64,000 bases of DNA from CAZAZQ01 sp964489705. GTDB taxonomy: Bacteria > Zixibacteria > MSB-5A5 > GN15 > FEB-12. Location: NCBI GenBank assembly GCA_964489705.1, contig CAZAZQ010000009.1, forward strand, positions 62,001 through 126,000. Direction: 5' to 3'. The position numbers were made by a program, and so were the translations under genes. The notes under the pieces were generated by a model. That model saw only the letters and a list, made by a program, of their open reading frames with translations. It did not search any database and was not told where the DNA came from. Shown piece by piece: positions 1 to 8,583 of the stretch. Positions within the stretch are counted from its first letter, which is position 1. Each line of letters starts with the position of its first letter.

Positions 1-60
1 CGAACCCATGACCTCCTGATCCACAGTCAGGCGCTCTGACCAATCTGAGCTACGGCAGCC
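1..60 (-). tRNA. tRNA-His (GTG), cut by window edge
   Basis: Read on the minus strand, the sequence gives a 5' acceptor strand GCTGCCG preceded by an extra G (the G-1 typical of tRNA-His), then TA, a D-arm starting GCTCAG, and an anticodon stem CCTGA/TCAGG around the loop CTGTGGA, whose anticodon is GTG (His). The start of the T-arm (GGGTTCG) is visible. The rest of the T-arm and the 3' acceptor strand lie beyond base 1. Confidence 0.93.
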
Positions 61-215
61 TTTGAAAAATTGATACGCAATCCCCCTCTGTATGTCAAGC
101 GCTTTTCGGTCTTTTCTCCCCGACACGCGTGTTTGGACTCCATCCTACGTAGACACAGTCTTAGCTGTTGTATCTATTTTGGGAAGTTCTGTTTCCTTTC
201 GTTAGCTCAATAAAA

Positions 216-278
216 CACCCTGAGGGTGCCACCGCTTGCGGTGGGTTGTCATTAGGCGGCAGATGGGGAATCCGCCGC
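216..278. repeat. Short palindromic intergenic repeats
   Basis: Between the tRNA and the first protein gene lie back-to-back small palindromes: CACCCTGAGGGTG (216-228), CCACCGCTTGCGGTGG (229-244), and a GGCGG/CCGCC pair at 255-276. The same CACCCTnAGGGTG word recurs at 46528, 48714 and 48728, so these look like members of a dispersed family. They may also end transcription of the minus-strand gene that stops at 308. No other feature is visible between 61 and 307. Confidence 0.6.
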
Positions 279-307
279 CCACACAATACGGAGATGGTTA
301 AAGCTCC

Positions 308-3300
308 TTATTTTACATTCCCTTCTACATCGGTCTTTATCAGATATACATCCTCCTCGCCAGCGCCAAAAGACTTTGTTAACCCTGTGATAATATACCC
401 TCCGTCTCTTGTGGATGAAACAGAAAAACCGACATCTTTATCATCGCCGCCGAAGGTTTTAGTCCAGACGGCATTTCCTTGGGCGTCAGTCTTTATCAGA
501 TATACATCATAGTTACCAGCACCAAAAGACAAAGTCCTTCCCGCCACAATATACCCCCCCTCACTTGTAGATAAAAGGGAATAGCCTTGATCCCAATACG
601 CGCCGCCGAAGGTTTTTGTCCAGACGGCATTTCCTTGGGCATCGGTCTTTATCAGATATACGTCCTCCTCGCCAGCACCAAAAGACTTTGTTAACCCTGT
701 GATAATATACCCTCCGTCATCGGACGGTAATACAGACCAAGCAGCATCGAGATCAGCGCCGCCGAAGGTTTTTGTCCAGACGGCATTTCCTTGGGCGTCA
801 GTCTTTATCAGATATACATCATAGTTACCAGCACCAAAAGACAAAGTCCTTCCCGCCACAATATATTCGCCATCGCTGGTTGGTAAAACGGCCCAGCCTT
901 CATCCCAGTTCGTACCACCAAAAGTTTTTGTCCAGATGGCATTCCCTTGAGCGTCGGTCTTTAACAGATATACATCCCGATCACCATCGAACGAGTGTAT
1001 TATCCCTGTGACAATATATCCCCCATCACTGGTAAGTGAAACGGCCCAACCTTCTTCCCCACCTATACCGCCGAAGGTTTTAGTCCAGACAGCATTTCCT
1101 TGGGCATCCGTCCTTATCAAGTATACATCCCGGTTACCAGCGCCAAAGGAATATGTCCACCCCGCGACAATATATCCCTCGTCACTGATAGCTGAAACGC
1201 AACGACCACGATCCTCATCTGTACCGCCAAAGGTTTTTGTCCAGATAGTATTTCCTTGTGCATCCGTCTTTATCAGGTATACGTCGTCCTGACCAGCACC
1301 AAAAGACTTTGTTGACCCTGTGATAATATACCCACCGTCACTTGTTGGTGAGACCGAATAACCGACATCTGCGCCCGTGCCGCCAAAGGTTTTTGTCCAA
1401 GTAGGTGTTGGTGAAGGGCAGTCGTCCTGATGGAGTAGCAGTGTTTCATACCCAAAAATAGGGATCTCATACCTCCATTCGAAAATGAAGGGAGTCAGCT
1501 CCAGCCCCGCGGTTGCTTCCAAACCAGCGTGTACGTCGTAATTCCAACAATAGGGGTCGGTGGTTACTTCGCCATCCAGCTTTACATAGGGAGCAACATC
1601 TAGATACGGTCCCATTGTCTGGAATACCTTTACACTCACTTCCGGTCTCAAGTAAATTTTGGCAGAGGCATTTGCCTGAGCGTTCCATTGCGGCGAATCA
1701 GCTACCCACGTTTTAGAGACGTCAAAGATCTTGGAGAACACGCCGTCACGGTACTCTCCGCCGACGGTCACAGAGCTGTTTCCAATCATGTTATAATGGA
1801 GGGTGCCCTTGACGTTAGCGTTAATTTCAAAGCCACCATTGAGCTCGAAGACGATTTCGAACGGTATGCCCGCTCCCTCTAATGGAATAAGGACAGACAG
1901 TATGTTTTTTTCGGCTTTTTTGGAAAGATACGCGTCAGCGCTAATGGTGGGAGAGATTTCCAGCTCAATCATACCGGTGATTGAACATAAGACTTGCTGA
2001 ATGTCGTCATTAAGATGTATGTGGAGTTCTAACCTAGGCTGAAAATCGAGGCTGCCTGACTCTATAAGCACCTGAACATCTGATCCATCAATATTTCCAC
2101 TAAACAGTTTCGTGCTGTCAAGATTGATGAGGCCATCGGCAACGGATACCCCTTGGGCTAAGTATGGGGTCAACCCTTTTTCTCGAGACGACTGCAATAA
2201 ATCATCGTCCAGCGAGATAATCAGAACCGTGTCGAAGTCTACCTTTTTGAATGCTTTTATTAATGGTACTAGCTTTGTTGAAATACGGATGGATTTGCCT
2301 AATAATTTTGATCCTGTCGTATCTATAGCAACAACTTCACGAAGATAGCCTCCCGAATCCGTACTCATTAAGATGTCACCAACTTTTATTTGGGGCGGGG
2401 TTCCACTATAGGTATAAGTGTATATTGAATCGACGACACTTACTAACTGGACGCTGTCCTGTTCCGAGATCCAAATAACATCCTCCGCATACTCGATCGA
2501 CGTATCCTCGCTTACTATGGGAGCGGGAATATATGCTTCCGGAGGATAGAATATGACAGAATCAAAGTAGCTGCCAAATTTGAAACGACAGGTATGGGCC
2601 CCGGCAGAGAGGCCCCCTGTCGCCGGAAGAATTTCGTAGATATATGTTACTCCGTCGATAAAGTTTGAATCTTGAGGATTGTCTTTTGACATGGGGTGAG
2701 TTACACCGTCAATAAGAACGTCCGTTGAATGGGGTGGGAAATTGTCATAGTCAAAAAAAGTGACAGTGTACCTATATAATGTGCCTGAAGCATCCTCAAT
2801 CGTAGTTACTCTTCCATCGGAAAGATGAGGAGGGATGTTCAACGTAAATCTTTTGACATTTGACCAATCTCCCCACTGCCCTCCGATATTTTTGGCTCGG
2901 ACTTTCCAAAAGTAATTATCATTTTTCAAATTAAAAAGGGGAACGTAGCAGTTAGTGTCGAGGTCGATTTCATGAATAACCGGTGACAAAAAACTGCTGA
3001 AGGTATCAACTATCAACTCGTAGGTATGAGCGTAATCTACGGCTTCCCAGACAAACTTGTAGTCGCTGTTTTCAATCATAGAGCTGTCTTGAGGGGAGTA
3101 GAGATCCGGCGCCGACGGAATAGGGAGAATAGATATGAGCACCGTTGTATCTCCTCCATTCGAGGTGATATCGATTTGTCCCTCACTCACGGCGGGTGGT
3201 AAGTTTGCTCTCGAAATCGAGACGTTTACTTTGTCACTCTCGCCCTTTTCACAGCTCCCTGATTTGACATCAGTGACAATCCAATCGCCACTGGGGTAAA

Positions 3301-3508
3301 GCGTGTATTCAAGTGTTTTAACCCCTGATTTTAGGATACCGTTGTCATCGCCGACGTTTTTTATTGTGATCTGTTGTTGGACGGTTGTTGAGTCGAAATT
3401 AAGATGGTCGGGGGATACCTCCAATTTTGGATCACCTTTGGAACACCCGGCGATAAATGACAGTATTGATACCAGGGAAAATAACAAAAAAGCCTTTACG
3501 ATGCGCAT
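308..3508 (-). CDS. Secreted lipoprotein with BACON-like, FN3-like and seven-repeat propeller domains
   Basis: A 1066-residue predicted surface or periplasmic lipoprotein. It begins with a signal peptide and lipobox (FIAGC, Cys22). Residues about 30-110 resemble a BACON-like beta-sandwich, and about 130-225 an FN3-like domain ending in YFWKVRAKN. A long unrecognised middle follows. The C-terminal third (about 700-1066) holds seven copies of a roughly 52-residue unit WTKTFGG...DGGYIITG...DVYLIKTDAQGN, enough for one seven-bladed beta-propeller. No sorting tail follows the last repeat. The start at 3508 has GAGGA about 9 bases upstream and leads straight into the signal peptide. Its partner is unknown; such repeats are usual in cell-surface proteins of FCB bacteria. 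It is transcribed alone. Confidence 0.85.
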   Translation of the reverse strand: MRIVKAFLLFSLVSILSFIAGCSKGDPKLEVSPDHLNFDSTTVQQQITIKNVGDDNGILKSGVKTLEYTLYPSGDWIVTDVKSGSCEKGESDKVNVSISRANLPPAVSEGQIDITSNGGDTTVLISILPIPSAPDLYSPQDSSMIENSDYKFVWEAVDYAHTYELIVDTFSSFLSPVIHEIDLDTNCYVPLFNLKNDNYFWKVRAKNIGGQWGDWSNVKRFTLNIPPHLSDGRVTTIEDASGTLYRYTVTFFDYDNFPPHSTDVLIDGVTHPMSKDNPQDSNFIDGVTYIYEILPATGGLSAGAHTCRFKFGSYFDSVIFYPPEAYIPAPIVSEDTSIEYAEDVIWISEQDSVQLVSVVDSIYTYTYSGTPPQIKVGDILMSTDSGGYLREVVAIDTTGSKLLGKSIRISTKLVPLIKAFKKVDFDTVLIISLDDDLLQSSREKGLTPYLAQGVSVADGLINLDSTKLFSGNIDGSDVQVLIESGSLDFQPRLELHIHLNDDIQQVLCSITGMIELEISPTISADAYLSKKAEKNILSVLIPLEGAGIPFEIVFELNGGFEINANVKGTLHYNMIGNSSVTVGGEYRDGVFSKIFDVSKTWVADSPQWNAQANASAKIYLRPEVSVKVFQTMGPYLDVAPYVKLDGEVTTDPYCWNYDVHAGLEATAGLELTPFIFEWRYEIPIFGYETLLLHQDDCPSPTPTWTKTFGGTGADVGYSVSPTSDGGYIITGSTKSFGAGQDDVYLIKTDAQGNTIWTKTFGGTDEDRGRCVSAISDEGYIVAGWTYSFGAGNRDVYLIRTDAQGNAVWTKTFGGIGGEEGWAVSLTSDGGYIVTGIIHSFDGDRDVYLLKTDAQGNAIWTKTFGGTNWDEGWAVLPTSDGEYIVAGRTLSFGAGNYDVYLIKTDAQGNAVWTKTFGGADLDAAWSVLPSDDGGYIITGLTKSFGAGEEDVYLIKTDAQGNAVWTKTFGGAYWDQGYSLLSTSEGGYIVAGRTLSFGAGNYDVYLIKTDAQGNAVWTKTFGGDDKDVGFSVSSTRDGGYIITGLTKSFGAGEEDVYLIKTDVEGNVK
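311..1410. repeat. Seven tandem ~156-bp coding repeats
   Basis: These are the DNA repeats that encode the propeller blades of the lipoprotein. Two adjacent units have been copied as a block: the stretch starting at 484 (CGTCAGTCTTTATCAGATAT) recurs at 796, exactly 312 bp (2 x 52 codons) away, with long identical runs on both sides. The other units are more diverged. This points to a recent unequal-crossover duplication of a two-blade block. Confidence 0.85.
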
Positions 3509-3849
3509 AAAGAGTTCCTCACCTAGACAACCAACTTTTATTGATTAGTTTCCCATTTTTTCCTGCGAAATATCATCAGCCATAACGGAGAGGTAAGTCC
3601 TTCTGTTTAGCCTCAGTAAAAGATAACCTTACATTTCCATTTTGACAAGTAGAATTTCTTGCTTTTGCATGGAGCTTCCTGTCAATAATTATGTGTAAGT
3701 TACGTGATGAACGTGTCTTAGCGCCAGTTTAGGAGTAGGTACCGTCTTACGAGTCGAGAGGTCGGAGCTCTTGGCGTTTTAACGCCCTAAAGAGTGTTTG
3801 CTCCATGAGAGCAAGTGACGATAGGAGGAAAGTCATCAAAAGAGGACTG
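3509..3849. other. Intergenic region, no gene seen
   Basis: About 340 bases between the ends of transcription units. It carries the ribosome-binding region of the lipoprotein gene (near 3518) and one small palindrome, GGCGTTTTAACGCC (about 3773-3786), beyond the end of miaA. A GGAGGAAAGTC string near 3825 recalls RNase P RNA, but the rest of that RNA is absent. Nothing else is supported. Confidence 0.5.
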
Positions 3850-4770
3850 TCAGAAATTCTTCAAAACGTGAGTGAGGTGTTCAAGGAGCGCTTCGCCGTT
3901 GGAGAAGAACTTTCCACTGGTTTGGCGTCGGAACCACGTGGTTTGGCGTTTGGCATAGCGGCGCGTGTTTTGCTTGATGAAGCGCACCGCTTCTTCCCAC
4001 GTGAGCTTCTCCTCGAGGTAATCCAGCAGCTCGTTGTAGCCGATAACGTTGGCTTTCCGTACCGCGGCGCCCAGCCCGTTTTGGTAAAGTGTTCGGACTT
4101 CCTCAAGCCATCCTTGTTCTATCATGGCATCGACCCGTGCCTCTATGGTTCGGTAAAGCTCTTCACGTTCGGGAAGCAGGCAGTAGTATTCAAAGGCGTA
4201 CTCACTCTTGTGATATGCGCCGGTGACGGAGAGTTCGGATTTTGATTTGCCGGTGAGGTAAAATATTTCCAGCGCCCGGAGAACCCGAACGGTGTTGTGC
4301 GGATGAAGGCGGGCAGCTTCCAAAGGGTCGATAGCTTCAAGCCGCTCGTACATCTTTTGTGCTCCTTCGCGTGCCAGCTCTTCTTCCAGTTGTTGGCGGA
4401 TGTCGGTGTTTTCCTGTTCGATTTCCACGATGCCTTCCGTCAACGCCCGCAGATAAAAGCCGGTACCGCCGACGACGAGGGGAATGTTTTTTCTCTCCAG
4501 ACAGCTTTTGATTGCTTTGGTGGCATCGTCGATGAAGCGAAACGCCGTGTAGCGCTCTCCCGGTTCGATGAGGTCGAGCAAATGAAAAGTCGCCCGCGCT
4601 TGCTCCTCTTTGGTCGGTTTGGCGGTGCCGATGTCGAGATGCTTAATCATCTGACGGGAGTCGGCGGAGATGATTTCAAGCGGGAACGATTCCGCCAACG
4701 TGAGGGCAATCGCCGTCTTGCCGGTGGCGGTGGGTCCGCAGATGATGGGTATGGGGGGCAGCTCAGGCAC
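3850..4770 (-). CDS. miaA: tRNA dimethylallyltransferase MiaA
   Basis: Transfers a dimethylallyl group to A37 of tRNAs that read UNN codons, making i6A, which is the substrate for later thiolation. The 306-residue length is normal. Seen here: P-loop CGPTATGKTAIA at about 11-22, the ISADSRQMIKHLDIGTAKP substrate-binding stretch, the VVGGTGFYLRAL motif, and the C-terminal QNTRRYAKRQTTWFRR tRNA-binding helix. The start is a GTG at 4770 that overlaps the end of mutL by 8 bases, so the two genes are translationally coupled in the common mutL-miaA order. Confidence 0.97.
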   Translation of the reverse strand: MPELPPIPIICGPTATGKTAIALTLAESFPLEIISADSRQMIKHLDIGTAKPTKEEQARATFHLLDLIEPGERYTAFRFIDDATKAIKSCLERKNIPLVVGGTGFYLRALTEGIVEIEQENTDIRQQLEEELAREGAQKMYERLEAIDPLEAARLHPHNTVRVLRALEIFYLTGKSKSELSVTGAYHKSEYAFEYYCLLPEREELYRTIEARVDAMIEQGWLEEVRTLYQNGLGAAVRKANVIGYNELLDYLEEKLTWEEAVRFIKQNTRRYAKRQTTWFRRQTSGKFFSNGEALLEHLTHVLKNF

Positions 4771-6634
4771 GGCCGAATTTTTTGTCCAAGTCGGTTTTGG
4801 TTATTTTGATAAAGGTAGGGCGACCATGCGGACAGGAGTAGCGTCCCTCGCATTGGAGAAGCCGGGTGAGAAGATGAACTGCTTCTTCGTCGCTGAGGCG
4901 GTCTCCCGCCATGACGGCCGAGCGGCACGCCACCGACTGGGCAATGGCTTTTTTCAAATCGGCGCCGCCCTTTTTCAAAGAGACGATGTCGTCGAGTATT
5001 TTCACCAGCGTTTTATCCGGCGGCTTTTTTGCCATGATGGACGGCACCGCTTCGATGTTTATCATCCGTCCTCCGAAGTGAGAGACGGTAAACCCGGAAG
5101 TCTGCAACAACTCGAGGGATTCGTCGAAAATCGAGAGCTGCTCCGGAGTGAGTTCCACCTGAACGGGGAAAAGCAAATTCTGCCCGTGGGCACTTTCCGT
5201 TTCGATGACATGGAGAAAATGTTCGTACAGCACCCGCTCGTGGGCGGTATGTTGGTCGATGATGTAAAGGTTCTCTCCCGATTGGAAGAGCAAGTACAAG
5301 TCCGAAAATCTCCCGATGAGCCGGTATCCTTCCGCTGAGGAGGACGGCGGGAAAGACGCCGGTTCTTCAGCTTGGGATGAAAGCACCTCACCGGTGGACA
5401 TGTCAATTTCAATGGAGCTGCTTTTGCTCTCACCCACAGGGGAGGGAGTAGCGGCGTAGAGTTCTTTCAAAAGGTTGATATCCTGTTCCGGTTCGGGACG
5501 AGTACCCGGAAAGGAGGAGGGCGGAGGGTTCCCGGCGTGGGAAGGAAATGAAGAGTCACGTTTTGTCTGAATAGCTTCGTACGAAGAGGGCACCGTGGTG
5601 TGAAAAGTCGGGATGATGCCGTCCTGGCGGAGTGCTTCTTGAATGAGGTGCTGGATGACGTGGTGAATTTCCCGCTCGTGGGAAAGACGCACTTCCGTCT
5701 TTGCCGGGTGGACGTTGACGTCGACTTCGGTGGGGTCAACTTCCAAAAGCAAGGCGCCAACGGGAAACATTCCTCGCGGTATCAATTCGCCGTAGCCTGC
5801 GACAAAAGCATGGGAGAGCACCGGCGAGTGGATATACCTGCCGTTGATGAAGAGAAATTGTCCCTGCCGGTTATTCTGGACATATTCGGGCGAACCGATG
5901 CAGCCAATTACTTTGACCGGTCCTCCTTCACCGGAAAGCATAAGGTACTCTTTGTCCTTTCCCAGAATGCTCATCACCCGTTCCTTCAGGGTCGAAGCGG
6001 CGGGAAAGGAAAAAAGCGTCCGTCCGTTCATGGTAAAGGTAAACCCGATGTCGTATCGTCCGATCGCCAGCGCCGTGGCGATGCGGGAAATATGCCGGGC
6101 TTCGGTCGTCTCGGACTTGAGGAATTTCCGGCGGGCAGGAGTATTGTAAAAAAGATTCTCCACTTCCACTGAGGTTCCCGGCGGAGCGGCAATCGGCTTT
6201 TTGGAGTGAAGTACCCCGCCTTCGTAGATGATTTCCATGCCGGTTGGGGCGTCATGGGGGCGCGACACCATTCGCAAACGTGACACCGAAGCGATAGACG
6301 GCAGCGCCTCGCCCCGGAACCCGTAGGAGATGAGCCGGTTCAGATCGTCGAAGTTCGATATCTTGGAAGTAGCGTGGCGGGAAAAGGCGATTTCGATTTG
6401 CTCTTCGTCGATGCCGCAGCCGTTGTCGATGATTTTAATGCTTTTGGTACCGGATTTTTCGACGATAATCTCAATCCGAGTGGCTCCGGCGTCGATCGCG
6501 TTTTCCCCCAGTTCCTTGACGACTGAAGCCGGTCGCTCGACTACTTCTCCCGCCGCGATTTTGTTAATCACCCGGATAGGCAGCGGCTTGATGCGGGGAG
6601 GCGCTTTTTCCGCTGGAGGTACTTTCTCTTCCAT
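4763..6634 (-). CDS. mutL: DNA mismatch repair protein MutL
   Basis: Couples MutS mismatch recognition to strand incision. The N-terminal GHKL ATPase is clear: IAAGEVVERPASVVKELGEN, DNGCGI, and YGFRGEALPSI followed by the transducer domain. A low-complexity linker (about residues 330-430 from this start) leads to the C-terminal dimerisation domain, which holds QHTAHERVLYE and ends in ACRSAVMAGDRL and CPHGRPT. Those C-terminal QxxAxERxxYE-type and CPHGRP motifs suggest an endonuclease-type MutL. The ATG at 6634 (MEEKVPP) is preferred over one at 6670, because a promoter occupies 6642-6670 and would cut off the longer form. Confidence 0.96.
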   Translation of the reverse strand: MEEKVPPAEKAPPRIKPLPIRVINKIAAGEVVERPASVVKELGENAIDAGATRIEIIVEKSGTKSIKIIDNGCGIDEEQIEIAFSRHATSKISNFDDLNRLISYGFRGEALPSIASVSRLRMVSRPHDAPTGMEIIYEGGVLHSKKPIAAPPGTSVEVENLFYNTPARRKFLKSETTEARHISRIATALAIGRYDIGFTFTMNGRTLFSFPAASTLKERVMSILGKDKEYLMLSGEGGPVKVIGCIGSPEYVQNNRQGQFLFINGRYIHSPVLSHAFVAGYGELIPRGMFPVGALLLEVDPTEVDVNVHPAKTEVRLSHEREIHHVIQHLIQEALRQDGIIPTFHTTVPSSYEAIQTKRDSSFPSHAGNPPPSSFPGTRPEPEQDINLLKELYAATPSPVGESKSSSIEIDMSTGEVLSSQAEEPASFPPSSSAEGYRLIGRFSDLYLLFQSGENLYIIDQHTAHERVLYEHFLHVIETESAHGQNLLFPVQVELTPEQLSIFDESLELLQTSGFTVSHFGGRMINIEAVPSIMAKKPPDKTLVKILDDIVSLKKGGADLKKAIAQSVACRSAVMAGDRLSDEEAVHLLTRLLQCEGRYSCPHGRPTFIKITKTDLDKKFGRA

Positions 6635-6641
6635 AGGATTA

Positions 6642-6670
6642 AGTATAACGTAAAGGGAAGCGAATATCAA
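6642..6670 (-). promoter_or_regulatory. mutL promoter, predicted leaderless
   Basis: Minus-strand TTGATA (6665-6670), 17-bp spacer, TATACT (6642-6647). Only seven bases (6635-6641) separate the -10 box from the ATG at 6634, so transcription should begin at or next to the start codon. No Shine-Dalgarno sequence precedes the ATG. Confidence 0.7.
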
Positions 6671-6914
6671 CTTTCTTACAATTGACGGTATCTTGAAATA
6701 ATCAACCGCATCTCGAAAAGTTACAATTCAGCCCTGTGTGTAATCGACCTTTCGGGAACGGGCCGAGTTTCACAGGTTAGGTGAGATTACCGCTAACGAA
6801 GATTGGGAGTATGCTTATGGAAAAGTCCTTATCGTTCCTTTATTTATCTTGACGGGAGGCTTAAATTGCCTGTTCCTATACTTAAGACAACAATCCGGTA
6901 TGGAGGAAGGGATC

Positions 6915-8351
6915 GTGAGACGTTTTTTTATCATTATGTTTCTAGTGGGGCTCGGCGGTAATCTCGCATCTCAAGTCCTGGACAGTGTTTGGACGAAAGT
7001 GTACGATTTCAGGCAGAATCCTGATGATCGGTACGGACTCAACAGTGGTGTCTTTACCTCCGACAGTACTTTTGTTCTGATTGGTTTTGTCGAAGAAAAC
7101 GGTTTCGAGGAGCAGGTTTTTGTGTGGAAAGTGAACCGAGCCGGCGACACTCTCTGGACCAAGACCTTCGGCAGTGCGCTCACGTATGATATCGGGAGCG
7201 ATATTATCGAAACAAGCGACGGCAATTTGATGGCGCTGAGCATCGTCCAGTTTGATGGTAACCTTGGCAGGGTTCGGTTGGACAAGTTGACACCGGAGGG
7301 CAATGTCATTTGGGAAAAGACCTACCTTGCGGAAACCGACTATGCCTGGGGATACGCCTTAACGGAAACCTCCGACAGCGGCATAATTGTGACAGGGGTC
7401 TGCGAGTCGGATGTGTTTGTGTTGAAAACCGATGCTAACGGCGACTCGCTTTGGGTGAGTTATTTCGGAGGAAGCGCCTATGATGTGGGAGATGGAGTTG
7501 CTCCTACCGTCGATGGGGGAGCAATCGTAGTGGGCTGTCTTTCCACTGCTGAGGTAACATATGACTCTCTCTGGGTTATCCGGGTCGATTCGTCAGGGAA
7601 TGAGGTCTGGAGTGAGGCTTTTCCGTTTAATGGGGGAACGTATTATTACGGAAAAGTCTGTATCTGTCGGAATACGGAAGGGAACTATTTGGTAGCCGCC
7701 GCCCCGGACGTCGGTCCGGTCTTTGTGTACAAGCTGGACGAAGATGGTACGGTTCTCTGGTCGACTGAATTGAACCAATTCGACTACGTGGCAACTTTTG
7801 ATATCGGTGAGGGAGTTGACGGTTCAACGTATATCACCGGTAGTCACGGAACTGACGCACAAACTATCATCGGTAAGGTCGACTCAAACGGTGATTCGTT
7901 GTTTCTGGACGATCTTGTCTTACTCGAAAATTCGACGGGTTACTTCGTTTATCAACTGGACAGCGGATATGTATACGTTGGCGGACGATTGCTGGATTCA
8001 AACACGGTCTATTTTGCCAAATTGCAGGAAAGCTATTCCACCGCTTTAAGCGAAGAAAACAATATTTTCCCTGCTGCCTATACTCTTTTCCAAAACTACC
8101 CCAACCCTTTTAATCCAACCACAACCATAACGTTTACTCTTCCGAAGAGAGTATTTGTGAAATTGGAGATTTTTGACATCCTTGGCAGAAAAGTCAAAAC
8201 CCTGGTTTCAAGAGAACTCCGAAAGGGAAAATATGTCTTCGATTGGGATGGAACGAATAGCGCCGGGGAGTCGATAACAAGCGGTGTATATCTGTATCGA
8301 TTGTCCGCCGGTGATTTTTCCTGTACCAAAAAGATGGTGCTGCTCAAATAG
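6915..8351 (+). CDS. Secreted propeller-repeat protein with C-terminal sorting domain
   Basis: About 478 residues. The GTG at 6915 is chosen because GGAGG lies 8 bases upstream and the protein then begins with a signal peptide (RRFFIIMFLVGLGG, cleaved near NLASQ). The body has diverged copies of the WTKTFG...TSDGG..V.G unit seen in the gene at 308, suggesting a beta-propeller. The last 85 residues form a FlgD-like or type IX sorting module: FQNYPNPFNPTTTITFTLP, then LEIFDILGRKVKTL, and a SGVYLYRLSAG ending. It is predicted to be exported and surface-attached. No neighbour suggests a specific substrate. An upstream ATG at 6900 is possible but lacks a ribosome-binding site. Confidence 0.85.
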   Translation: MRRFFIIMFLVGLGGNLASQVLDSVWTKVYDFRQNPDDRYGLNSGVFTSDSTFVLIGFVEENGFEEQVFVWKVNRAGDTLWTKTFGSALTYDIGSDIIETSDGNLMALSIVQFDGNLGRVRLDKLTPEGNVIWEKTYLAETDYAWGYALTETSDSGIIVTGVCESDVFVLKTDANGDSLWVSYFGGSAYDVGDGVAPTVDGGAIVVGCLSTAEVTYDSLWVIRVDSSGNEVWSEAFPFNGGTYYYGKVCICRNTEGNYLVAAAPDVGPVFVYKLDEDGTVLWSTELNQFDYVATFDIGEGVDGSTYITGSHGTDAQTIIGKVDSNGDSLFLDDLVLLENSTGYFVYQLDSGYVYVGGRLLDSNTVYFAKLQESYSTALSEENNIFPAAYTLFQNYPNPFNPTTTITFTLPKRVFVKLEIFDILGRKVKTLVSRELRKGKYVFDWDGTNSAGESITSGVYLYRLSAGDFSCTKKMVLLK

Positions 8352-8484
8352 CCTTTCCGGGGCTCTTGCGGTATGCTTTTGAGATTGACTCTTACCGGGG
8401 AAAGCTGTTTTAGCCAAATCTCGTGATGGGGTAGGTGAGGGAAACGCAATACTTTTCCCTCCCGGGGTTGAGGAAGGATTTCCA

Positions 8485-8512
8485 TTGACAAAAAGGGAAA
8501 ATGGACTACCTT
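8485..8512 (+). promoter_or_regulatory. Possible promoter for the M14 peptidase gene
   Basis: A perfect TTGACA (8485-8490) lies about 95 bases before the start codon. The best -10 with a 16-bp spacer is TACCTT (8507-8512), a moderate match. Confidence 0.4.
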
Positions 8513-8583
8513 ATTTGTAAGTTCTCGTCACCGTTACCGCCGTGAGTGTGCTACGCTGTAACCGACTAAACAAAAGGTGCGTT

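Noticed and set aside
311..1410. Regular DNA repeats suspected of being a CRISPR array
   Set aside because: The period is about 156 bp with no spacer/repeat alternation, and all units are in one reading frame encoding propeller blades.
3815..3845. GGAGGAAAGTC string suggestive of RNase P RNA
   Set aside because: None of the other conserved RNase P segments lies within several hundred bases.
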